Shown here: piece by piece, positions 43,823-51,134 of the stretch
Layout: each line of letters starts with the position of its first letter
Position numbering within the stretch: the first letter of the stretch is position 1
NCBI GenBank assembly: GCA_025963635.1
Contig: JAOQAK010000070.1
Location: forward strand, 1 to 64,000
Origin: Ferruginibacter sp.
Lineage (GTDB): Bacteria; Bacteroidota; Bacteroidia; Chitinophagales; Chitinophagaceae
Length of the DNA stretch: 64,000 nt
Reading direction: 5' to 3'
Made by a program: the position numbers and the translations under genes
The notes under the pieces: model-generated
What the model was told of the DNA's origin: nothing
The model's database searches: none
The model's input: the letters and a program-made list of their open reading frames with translations, nothing else

Positions 43823-44032
43823 AAAAAATCTTTTTCATTTTCCAGAACATTCCCGATAAAGATCGGAATGCACTGTTACCCGGGCTCCTATCCTGCGATT
43901 AAAATTACCCTTTTTTCTTGCGGAGTGCAAAAATAGGGCAAAAACATTTAGTGCCAAACTATTTCAGAAAACTTTTTCTTTATATCCACCCGATTATATC
44001 AAGTTTGTTTATAAACAGCCACTGAACTCACT

Positions 44033-44040
44033 TATTTTTG
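44033..44040 (+). promoter_or_regulatory. Promoter -7 box of the SDR gene (TATTTTTG)
   Basis: TATTTTTG fits TAnnTTTG and lies 15 bases before the ATG at 44056. The upstream TTG start at 44038 would overlap this box, which supports the ATG as the true start. Confidence 0.5.
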
Positions 44041-44055
44041 CCTATAATTTATTAT

Positions 44056-44865
44056 ATGAGTGACTTTTTTAAAAACAAAGTGGTGGCCATTACGGGGGGA
44101 AGTGAAGGAATCGGGAAGGCATTGGTAGATGCATTGATACCACTGGGCGCAAAAATTGCTACCTGTGGCCGCAACCAGGATAAATTATACAACCTGCAGG
44201 TACAATATTCAAATCATATGCTGCATGCCATCGTTGCTGATGTAAGCCGCTATGATGATTGTAAATATTTTATTAACTCAACCATAGAAACTTACGGCGG
44301 CATCGACATCCTGATCAATAATGCGGGAATCAGTATGCGGGCCCTCTTGAAAGATGCAGAGGTGGACGTGATAAAAAAAGTAATGGATATTAATTTTTTT
44401 GGCACGGTTTATTGTACCAAACTTGCGCTCAACTCAATTATCGAACGAAAAGGAACCATTGTGGGTGTTTCTTCTGTGGCGGGATATCGTGGATTGCCGG
44501 GAAGAAGTGGTTATTCTGCTTCTAAGTTTGCTGTGAACGGGTGGCTTGAGGCGGTTCGCACAGAACTGTTGGATACCGGTGTAAATGTGATGTGGGTGTG
44601 CCCTGGCTTTACCCGCAGCAATATACGGAATGCCGCACTCAACAGTAGAGGTTATGCGCAGGGAGAAAGTCCGCTGAATGAGCGTGACCTGATGAGCTCG
44701 CAGGATTGTGCCCTTCACATCATCCGCGCAATTGAAAAAAGAAAACGGACTATGGTGCTGTCTTTTACCGGGATTCAAACCGTTCTTATGAATCGTTTTT
44801 TTCCCTCATTGACAGACAGGCTTGTAAAGAAATTCTTTTATAAAAACGGGGAACTGATCAAATAG
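44056..44865 (+). CDS. Short-chain dehydrogenase/reductase
   Basis: 269 residues from the ATG at 44056 (MSDFFKNKVVAITGGSEGIGKAL). Classical SDR features are the NADP-binding TGGSEGIG, a basic residue in CGRNQDK suggesting NADP(H) preference, DVSRYDD, the NNAG motif in DILINNAGISM, and the catalytic Ser, Tyr and Lys in GVSSVAGYRGLPGRSGYSASK. The C-terminal extension ends in a hydrophobic/basic segment (FFPSLTDRLVKKFFYKNG) as in DHRS7-like proteins. The substrate is unknown. A gene for SAM hydroxide adenosyltransferase follows after 55 bases. Confidence 0.91.
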   Translation: MSDFFKNKVVAITGGSEGIGKALVDALIPLGAKIATCGRNQDKLYNLQVQYSNHMLHAIVADVSRYDDCKYFINSTIETYGGIDILINNAGISMRALLKDAEVDVIKKVMDINFFGTVYCTKLALNSIIERKGTIVGVSSVAGYRGLPGRSGYSASKFAVNGWLEAVRTELLDTGVNVMWVCPGFTRSNIRNAALNSRGYAQGESPLNERDLMSSQDCALHIIRAIEKRKRTMVLSFTGIQTVLMNRFFPSLTDRLVKKFFYKNGELIK

Positions 44866-44920
44866 TTAATAAGGAAACAAAAACACGATCACTTATTAAT
44901 TAAATTTATCCATCACAACA

Positions 44921-45750
44921 ATGCCGATACTTACCCTTACTTCTGATATTGCCAGCATGATTTTCTTACGGGAGCAGTAAAGGGCCAGGTATTACAGGCA
45001 TCGGGTTCATTCATTATTGTTGATATTACTCACCAGTTATCGCCTTTTAATTATCCGCAGGCAGCTTATGTTTGCAGGAATGCCATTAAAAATTTTCCAA
45101 CAGGTACCTGCCACCTCATTCTTGTAAATTTATTTGATGAAAGGCCGGAGCATTTGTTGCTTGCCGAACACAACGGCCATTATATTGGTTGCGCCGACAA
45201 TGGTTTGCTGACCATGATTTTGGAGGAATTGCCGCAGAAAGTGGTAGCACTGACCCTGGATAAAAACCATCAGAAGAATACTTTGTATTGTACGACCGTT
45301 TTCTCCAAAGCCTTCAATGAAATTATCAACGGCAAAACCATTGAACAGGTGGGCGACAGCGCCGTTTCAATACAGGTAAAAAATCCTTTAAGGCCTTTGC
45401 TGGGCAATGACTGGATGGAAGGGCAGATTATTTTTATCGATAATTTTGAGAATGTAATTGTAAATATCACCCGCGAAGAATTTGAAGAACAGCGCAGGGG
45501 CCGGAGTTTTAAAATCGTTTTTAAAAGAGATGAAGTGATCGACAGGATCAGCGACACTTATGCAGATGTGCAGGAAGGAGAAAAATTAGCACTGTTTAAT
45601 TCGGCGGCTTATCTTGAAATTGCCATTAATAAAGGAAATGCCGCCGGTCTTTTTGGCTTACAGGGATTTTCGGAAAAACAAAACCAGGCCCAACACCAAT
45701 ACCTTAATAACAGGCTTTTTTATCAAACGGTGAAAGTGTATTTTGAGTAG
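44921..45750 (+). pseudogene. SAM hydroxide adenosyltransferase (DUF62 family), one-base frameshift near the start
   Basis: ATG 44921 gives MPILTLTSDI, the family start, then the frame leaves the expected sequence at 44951-44953. One base out of frame the sequence continues QHDFLTGAVKGQVLQASGSFIIVDITHQLSPFNYPQAAYVCRNA, joining without stops the longer frame that ends at 45750. The site reads ATTGCCAG where ATTGGCCAG would restore the normal GQ/DF motif, so one G of a GG pair is missing. The restored protein has about 276 residues, which is normal. Enzymes of this family hydrolyse SAM to adenosine and methionine. It may be a genuine mutation or a homopolymer error. Confidence 0.88.
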
Positions 45751-45917
45751 CCGCTGCTTCCACGCTCAATAAAGATATGCTGTACAACAGTGCGACGCCT
45801 GTGAAGTCCATAGCAGCACTTCTGCTTGGCCAATAAATTAACATGCCATTGAAGGAAAATTCATCATCTGTACTATAAATTTTTAACTTAAACTTCAGCC
45901 ATTCACCGAAAGCACAC

Positions 45918-46502
45918 TTGACTTTTTTAAAGAACATATCAACCGGCGAGTTGCCGGATAAAGACCTGGTAGCCGCTTTCAAAGAAGACGGCGACATTAA
46001 CCATTTGAGCACGCTTTACCAGCGGTATATGGACCTGATTTTTGGTGTGTGCCTCAAATATTTTAAGGATGTTGAGCGAAGCAAGGATGCTGTGATGGAT
46101 ATATTTGAAGAACTGCACAGCAAATTGAAACAACATGAGGTTGGTAATTTCAAAGGATGGCTGCATGTGTTGGCACGAAATTACTGCCTGATGCAAATGA
46201 GAAGTCCGCGGAACATAAAAACAACTGAATTCAATGCCGATTTTATGCAATCCGAACCAATAACACATCTATCCAATGAGGCACTGGAAAAGGAAGCCAG
46301 TTTTGTTCAGCTGGAAGAATGTATAGAGACACTGCCGGATGATCAAAAGCATAGCATTCAATTGTTTTTTGTACAAAAAAAGTGTTACAATGAGATTGCA
46401 GAAATCACCGGATATGAATGGAACAAGGTGAGAAGTTATATTCAGAACGGGAAACGCAATTTAAAACTTTGCCTCGAAGCCAGGGAGCTAAAACCAAAAT
46501 AA
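45918..46502 (+). CDS. ECF-type RNA polymerase sigma factor
   Basis: 194 residues from a TTG at 45918. No ATG is suitably placed. Sigma region 2 reads LSTLYQRYMDLIFGVCLKYFKDVERSKDAVMDIFEEL, with the following GWLHVLARNYCLMQMR. Region 4 reads ECIETLPDDQKHSIQLFFVQKKCYNEIAEITGYEWNKVRSYIQNGKRNLK, a helix-turn-helix. It is followed after 44 bases by a membrane protein whose cytoplasmic N-terminus could act as its anti-sigma domain. Such pairs are common in Bacteroidota for surface-signalling control. Targets cannot be read from the sequence. Confidence 0.9.
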   Translation: MTFLKNISTGELPDKDLVAAFKEDGDINHLSTLYQRYMDLIFGVCLKYFKDVERSKDAVMDIFEELHSKLKQHEVGNFKGWLHVLARNYCLMQMRSPRNIKTTEFNADFMQSEPITHLSNEALEKEASFVQLEECIETLPDDQKHSIQLFFVQKKCYNEIAEITGYEWNKVRSYIQNGKRNLKLCLEARELKPK

Positions 46503-46546
46503 AATGACAAGGGTTTGCAGCTGGTTATCGCTGAAAGCCGAGATAA

Positions 46547-47878
46547 ATGGATTCGGAAAAAACACATATCATCTACTCTGCTGAAGATATTCAAAAATAT
46601 TTTTCAGGCAATTTGTCGCCTGCAGAGATGCATGCCATGGAGAAAGCTGCGCTGGAGGATGCTTTTTTGGCCGAAGCAATGGAAGGATACGAGGGCATGC
46701 AGGAAAAAGAATGGGATGAAACATTGCTCTTACTGAAGGATAAATTTTTAAAGGGCCCTCCTGCGAAAGTAATTCCGATGAAAGCCGCACCAGTCTATAG
46801 AATATTAAAATTGGCCGCGGTTATATTGTTCATTTTCGGCGGTGTAGCGGTTACCTATTTGCTCACCAATAAAGAACCTGCCTCAAACAAGCCGCTTGCG
46901 GTGATTTCTTCTAAAAGTGATTCTGTTACCGGTGTTACCGGATCGCACACCGATAGCGTCGTCGCTACAGAAACAACTTCTATTAATACTCCGAAAGTGG
47001 TAACCCGCCGGGAGAAACAAGTCCCGAAACCAAGCGCAACCATCAGACCTATGGCTGATAGCACCTTTATTTATCGACCCGGGAAGGCAGAAAAAAAGGA
47101 AGAAATTACAGTTGCAGGCGGCGGATATGTAGACGATCAACTGAAGGCACAAAGAGATTTCGCTAGCAGCAATACTACACCCACCAGCCAAAATGCGTTG
47201 GAAACATCTGTTCTAAAAAACAACGAAATCGCCCGGCAATCATCTAAAGAAACAGAAAAATCAAAAAAAGACGCACCTGATTTTACCCGCAGGTTTTCGG
47301 CCCAGGTGATTGGACAGGATGGAAGTCCATTGCCATTTGCCAATATTAGTATTTCTAATGAACACTTTGGAACTTATGCAGATGCCAAAGGGAACTTCAG
47401 GTTGGTATCACCGGACTCCTTGCTGACTGTTGAGATAAAATCTGCAGGATATATCAGCCGCAATTTCACCTTGCGGAGCGATGTAACCCCAAACAAAATC
47501 GTACTTGCGGAAGATGAACTCGCTTTAAAGGAGAAAACCATGGTAAGCGGCAAATTCAATGCATATAATAAAACGCGGAGATCGGTGCTGGTTGCGGATA
47601 CCCTTATCAATGTAGAGCCAGCGGATGGATGGGATAATTATGATAGGTATCTTGCCAATAACCTGTCGCTCTCGAATGAAATCATCGACAAAAAAATTCA
47701 TGGCGAAGTAGAGGTTTCCTTTGATGTGCAGCGTAATGGAGTTCTTTCCAATATAAAAATCGACAAGTCACTCTGCAATGACTGCGATGAAGCCGCCTTG
47801 CGGGCAATCAAAGAAGGTCCGCGGTGGAAAATTAAAAAAGGTGATAAGGCGACCGGTAAAGTGAAGGTGAGATTTTGA
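46547..47878 (+). CDS. Single-pass membrane protein: anti-sigma-like N-terminus, CarboxypepD_reg-like and TonB C-terminal domain
   Basis: 443 residues from an ATG at 46547. The cytoplasmic part (1-80) carries DIQKYFSGNLSPAEMHAMEKAALEDAFLAEAMEGYEG, the pattern seen in short anti-sigma-like domains. One membrane helix lies at about 86-106 (LKLAAVILFIFGGVAVTYLL). A low-complexity periplasmic linker with Ser/Thr/Lys follows to about 245. A carboxypeptidase-regulatory-like beta domain (about 247-335, AQVIGQDGSPLPFANISISNE) and a TonB-type C-terminus (GEVEVSFDVQRNGVLSNIKI, AIKEGPRWK) close the protein. It is probably co-transcribed with the sigma factor. It could link outer-membrane receptor status to sigma activity. 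That is inference. Confidence 0.82.
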   Translation: MDSEKTHIIYSAEDIQKYFSGNLSPAEMHAMEKAALEDAFLAEAMEGYEGMQEKEWDETLLLLKDKFLKGPPAKVIPMKAAPVYRILKLAAVILFIFGGVAVTYLLTNKEPASNKPLAVISSKSDSVTGVTGSHTDSVVATETTSINTPKVVTRREKQVPKPSATIRPMADSTFIYRPGKAEKKEEITVAGGGYVDDQLKAQRDFASSNTTPTSQNALETSVLKNNEIARQSSKETEKSKKDAPDFTRRFSAQVIGQDGSPLPFANISISNEHFGTYADAKGNFRLVSPDSLLTVEIKSAGYISRNFTLRSDVTPNKIVLAEDELALKEKTMVSGKFNAYNKTRRSVLVADTLINVEPADGWDNYDRYLANNLSLSNEIIDKKIHGEVEVSFDVQRNGVLSNIKIDKSLCNDCDEAALRAIKEGPRWKIKKGDKATGKVKVRF

Positions 47879-47880
47879 TA

Positions 47881-47915
47881 CGGCCTCCCTGCCCTCCAAA
47901 GGAGGGTTCCTGGAT
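47881..47915. repeat. Palindromic spacer element, copy 2
   Basis: The pattern is CGGCC, CCCTGCCCTCC, AAA, GGAGGG, TTCCTGGAT, with a perfect 6-bp stem at 47892-47897/47901-47906. It aligns along its full length with the element at 56547-56577 and partly with the one inside murG. It begins two bases after a stop codon. Confidence 0.7.
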
Positions 47916-48245
47916 ACTGATGGTTTGAATGGCTTTTAAAATAATTATGTGTAAGGCCGTCCAGCCGACTTACAAAAAAACTGTGTCCTGGCGGCAGTGT
48001 CAAAGGAGGTAGTCGTAGCAGCGCTTATTTCAACATTTTGAAATTAACTTTCCCCCTGACTTTTTTAGCTATCCCTAAGTAATTAATTTAAAGGATAAAA
48101 ACCTGTATTACATTCAGGCTAGTCGGTTGTTCAATTAGCTTGAAAGATCATTTCTATCATCAGATAAACTGCTCTTTCTGAGCCGTGGCCCCGGGATGAA
48201 CTTAGAAAGCAGTTACGCATCTTCTTATGCTGAAAGGCTATCGGC
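47916..48245. other. Gene-free stretch before DUF2911
   Basis: No ORF with recognisable content was seen. A segment near 47982-48012 (GGCGGCAGTGTCAAAGGAGG) may be a degraded fragment of the palindromic element family. Otherwise nothing was found. Confidence 0.35.
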
Positions 48246-48253
48246 TATATTTG
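48246..48253 (+). promoter_or_regulatory. Promoter -7 box of the DUF2911 gene (TATATTTG)
   Basis: TATATTTG matches TAnnTTTG and lies 16 bases before the ATG at 48270, so the leader would be very short. Confidence 0.5.
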
Positions 48254-48269
48254 TAAAAAAAACAGGCAT

Positions 48270-49118
48270 ATGAAACGATTGCTTTTTATTTGTGCGGCGA
48301 TTGCCCTTTTTATTTTTAATGACACAAAAGCGCAGGTAAAATTACCGGCTGCATCACCCCTGCAAACTATCCGGCAGGAATTTGGACTGGGAAATATCGA
48401 GGTTGCCTATTCCCGTCCGGCTGCAAAAGGACACAGGGTTTTTGGTGACCTGGTGCCCTATGGTAAATTGTGGCGCACGGGCGACAATGCGGCTACCAGG
48501 ATATCCTTTTCCGAACCGGTGGAGATTTACGGGAGAAAAATAGATTCCGGAAAATACGTTCTATACACCATTCCCGGAGAAGAAAACTGGCAGGTGATTA
48601 TTAACCGGGGAATCAAAAACATAGGAGTCGAAGGATACAAGGAATCGGAAGACGTGGTGAGTTTTTTTATAGAGCCCATAAAAACAAAAAACAAGACAGA
48701 GTCATTTACCATTGAATTTGCTGAGGTGCGGCCAGAGACCTGCGAATTGCATTTATTGTGGGAGAAGAAATTAATCGTGATACCAATCTCCACCAACTTT
48801 AAAGATAAATTAAGGAGACAGATAGATGCGGCTATGCTTACAGATAATAAACCTTACTGGCAGGCGGCTCAATTTTATTTTGAATATGATAAAAATCTAA
48901 GCAAGGCGCTGGAAAATACAAATAAAGCGATTGACGCCCGTCCCAAGGCATACTGGATGTTATTGTATAAGGCCAAAATCCAAAAGGAAATGGGAGATAT
49001 TGCGGGCGCAAAAAAAAGCTCAGAAACCTCAATGGCTTTTTCAAAGGAAGCTAAGAATGAAGATTATATAAAAATGAACGAAAAATTGCAAAAGGAATTG
49101 AACAAAAGAAACAGGTGA
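48270..49118 (+). CDS. DUF2911 secreted protein with TPR-like C-terminus
   Basis: 282 residues from an ATG at 48270. A signal peptide (MKRLLFICAAIALFIFNDTKAQ) precedes the DUF2911 domain, which shows VKLPAASPLQTIRQEFGLGNIEVAYSRPAAKGHRVFGDLVPYGKLWRTGDNAATRISFSEPV and GKYVLYTIPGEENWQVIIN. The C-terminal 90 residues are helical with TPR-like AKKSSETSMAFSKEAKNEDY. The family is almost confined to Bacteroidota and is exported. Its function is not known to me. It stands alone and ends convergent with the symporter gene. Confidence 0.9.
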   Translation: MKRLLFICAAIALFIFNDTKAQVKLPAASPLQTIRQEFGLGNIEVAYSRPAAKGHRVFGDLVPYGKLWRTGDNAATRISFSEPVEIYGRKIDSGKYVLYTIPGEENWQVIINRGIKNIGVEGYKESEDVVSFFIEPIKTKNKTESFTIEFAEVRPETCELHLLWEKKLIVIPISTNFKDKLRRQIDAAMLTDNKPYWQAAQFYFEYDKNLSKALENTNKAIDARPKAYWMLLYKAKIQKEMGDIAGAKKSSETSMAFSKEAKNEDYIKMNEKLQKELNKRNR

Positions 49119-49221
49119 ACCCAGTAATACGGAGAAGTAACTCTGCTTCTATTTTGACCGGTCACCCGGAAAAAAACCTTTTCTTTTTTTGAATGAAATA
49201 TTTTCAGCTCGCCTTATGGCC

Positions 49222-50862
49222 CTACGCCTGGACAATACTGCTTTTTGCACGGGGAAGTACCGACTGCAAAAACAAACTTATCAGGATCACCAATAAGGCG
49301 CCTATAACATTTAGCCACAAAAAAGAAACGATATCAAGTATATAAACCAATATCACCAATAACTCAGCCACCACCGCCGCCATAAAAACAGCATTGCCTT
49401 TGATCCATTTAATCCAGAATGCGACCAGGAAAATACCGAGGATCACCCCATAAAATAATGACCCAAGAATATTAACAGCTTCGATCAGGCTGTTGCCGAC
49501 ATTATGAGCGAACATGGCTACTATAATGGAAAAAGCACCCCAACCAAATGAGTACCATTTTGAAATGCTATAGTCCTTTGCTTCTGTGCAGTTTTTATTG
49601 ATAAACTTTTTGTGAAAGTCCACCACCGTACAGGATGCGAGCGAGTTGAGTGCTGCTGCGATACTTCCCCATGCTGCCAAAAAAATTACGGCAATCAATA
49701 AACCAATCAGCCCGCGTGGCAGGTTATCGATCACAAAGCGGAGAAATATAAAATTAGTATCGTTCGCATCATCACCGGGAATGGCTTTCTTTAAAACAGT
49801 TTTGTACTGCGCCCTCAAAGCCGTGGTATTTACCTGGTCATTTGCAACCAGCGCTTTATTGTATTGCTGTTCAAGGCTGATCAATGAGTCTTTATAAATG
49901 GTTTTTTTTGCCACAATCACTTTTGCTGAATCAAAATACACGGGCGCTTTATGATATTGGTAAAATGAAAATACCAGGATGCCCACTAACAAGATCAACA
50001 ACTGCATCGGTACTTTCACCAGCCCGTTCGTCAACAAGCCAATCTTGCTTTCCTTATCACTGCTGGCGGTAAGATACCGGCCAACCTGGCTCTGGTCGGC
50101 CCCAAAATAGCTTAGTGCAAGAAAAAAGCCTCCAATCACCCCGCTCCAGATATTGTATTTATCCTTCCAGTCAAAATGCTGATTGGTTACACCGCTGGTG
50201 ATGATATTCATTTTGCCGTGATTACCGGCCATCTTTATTGCAGAAGAAAAACCAATTCCTTCGGGAAGTAATACAACCACCATATAGCCTGCCAGGAACA
50301 TACCGGCTATGATGATGATCAGTTGCAATTGCTGCGTGTAGGCGACTGCTTTAGCACCACCACTGATGGTATAAATAATGAGTAACCCGCCCATCACAAG
50401 ATTAGTATAATAGATGTTCCAGCCAAGGAGCGAACTTAAAATAATAGAAGGAGCGTAGATGCTGATGCCGGTAGATAATCCGCGTGACACCAGGAATAAG
50501 GCTGAAGTAAGCGAACGTGTTTTCAGGTCGAACCTGTCTTCCAAAAATTCGTAGGCAGTGTACACTTTAAATTTTCTGAAAACCGGCACAAAGAAGATAC
50601 AAATAAATATCATTGCGATTGGAAGCCCGAAGTAGTACTGTACAAAACGCATCCCGTCGGTATATGCCTGTCCGGGTGCGCTTAAAAAAGTAACTGCGCT
50701 TGCCTGTGTGCCCATAATGCTTAACAGTACCAGGTACCAGGGCATGGTACGGTTACTCAGAAAATATCCATCGAGGTCTTTTGTGGTACGGCTTTTATAA
50801 ATGCCATAAATAATGATGCCAGTCAAGGTGGTAATTAATATGACCCAGTCGATTTTACTCAT
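49222..50862 (-). CDS. Sodium:solute symporter (SSS/SLC5 family)
   Basis: 546 residues from an ATG at 50862, with about 13-14 hydrophobic segments. Conserved stretches include YFLSNRTMPWYLVLLSIMGTQASAVTFLSAPGQAYTDGMRF (family TM1-TM2 with the Na+ site region), YEFLEDRFDLKTRSLTSALFLVSRG, SGGAKAVAYTQQLQ and AAWGSIAAALNSLASCTVVDF. A polar loop of about 70 residues between helices near 290-365 is larger than usual. It is third in an apparent operon after a secreted PIG-L enzyme and a 34-residue membrane peptide. This suggests uptake of a product of the PIG-L enzyme. The substrate is unknown. Confidence 0.92.
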   Translation of the reverse strand: MSKIDWVILITTLTGIIIYGIYKSRTTKDLDGYFLSNRTMPWYLVLLSIMGTQASAVTFLSAPGQAYTDGMRFVQYYFGLPIAMIFICIFFVPVFRKFKVYTAYEFLEDRFDLKTRSLTSALFLVSRGLSTGISIYAPSIILSSLLGWNIYYTNLVMGGLLIIYTISGGAKAVAYTQQLQLIIIIAGMFLAGYMVVVLLPEGIGFSSAIKMAGNHGKMNIITSGVTNQHFDWKDKYNIWSGVIGGFFLALSYFGADQSQVGRYLTASSDKESKIGLLTNGLVKVPMQLLILLVGILVFSFYQYHKAPVYFDSAKVIVAKKTIYKDSLISLEQQYNKALVANDQVNTTALRAQYKTVLKKAIPGDDANDTNFIFLRFVIDNLPRGLIGLLIAVIFLAAWGSIAAALNSLASCTVVDFHKKFINKNCTEAKDYSISKWYSFGWGAFSIIVAMFAHNVGNSLIEAVNILGSLFYGVILGIFLVAFWIKWIKGNAVFMAAVVAELLVILVYILDIVSFLWLNVIGALLVILISLFLQSVLPRAKSSIVQA

Positions 50863-50971
50863 ATCCTGGCATATTTAACCAAATCCCATTGTACCGTTGA
50901 AACGATAATTCCGGAGCAGGCACATAGATGTTAAACGAAAGAATGAATTCAGGCAATAGCATTGGCAATCT

Positions 50972-51076
50972 TTATTTATAATAGTTGGTGACACAATAAT
51001 ACAAAACCACTTGTAACAGCAGGAAACCGAATACACCGATGTACCATTTGTTCCAATAAGATTTTTCGTCTTTCAT
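50972..51076 (-). CDS. 34-residue single-pass membrane microprotein
   Basis: ATG at 51074-51076, stop at 50972-50974. It reads MKDEKSYWNKWY, then a hydrophobic helix IGVFGFLLLQVVLYYCV, and a short tail TNYYK. A charged N-terminus, aromatic border residues and one helix are the marks of a real membrane microprotein. It lies 58 bases after the PIG-L gene and 109 bases before the symporter gene on the same strand. From memory, small ORFs of this shape occur next to SSS symporters in other Bacteroidota. An accessory role for the symporter is inference. Confidence 0.7.
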   Translation of the reverse strand: MKDEKSYWNKWYIGVFGFLLLQVVLYYCVTNYYK

Positions 51077-51134
51077 TTCTTTTGTCGTAAAGACATTTAA
51101 GGTGAAGTGAATTTTTTCATTGGCCCTCGTTCCG

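Noticed and set aside
44038..44055. TTG start for the SDR gene
   Set aside because: It overlaps the TATTTTTG promoter box, and the ATG at 44056 matches the usual SDR N-terminus.
50982..51000. GTTGGTGACACAATAATA as a fourth copy of the 30-bp spacer element
   Set aside because: Only about ten bases match, and the sequence is part of the microprotein coding region.
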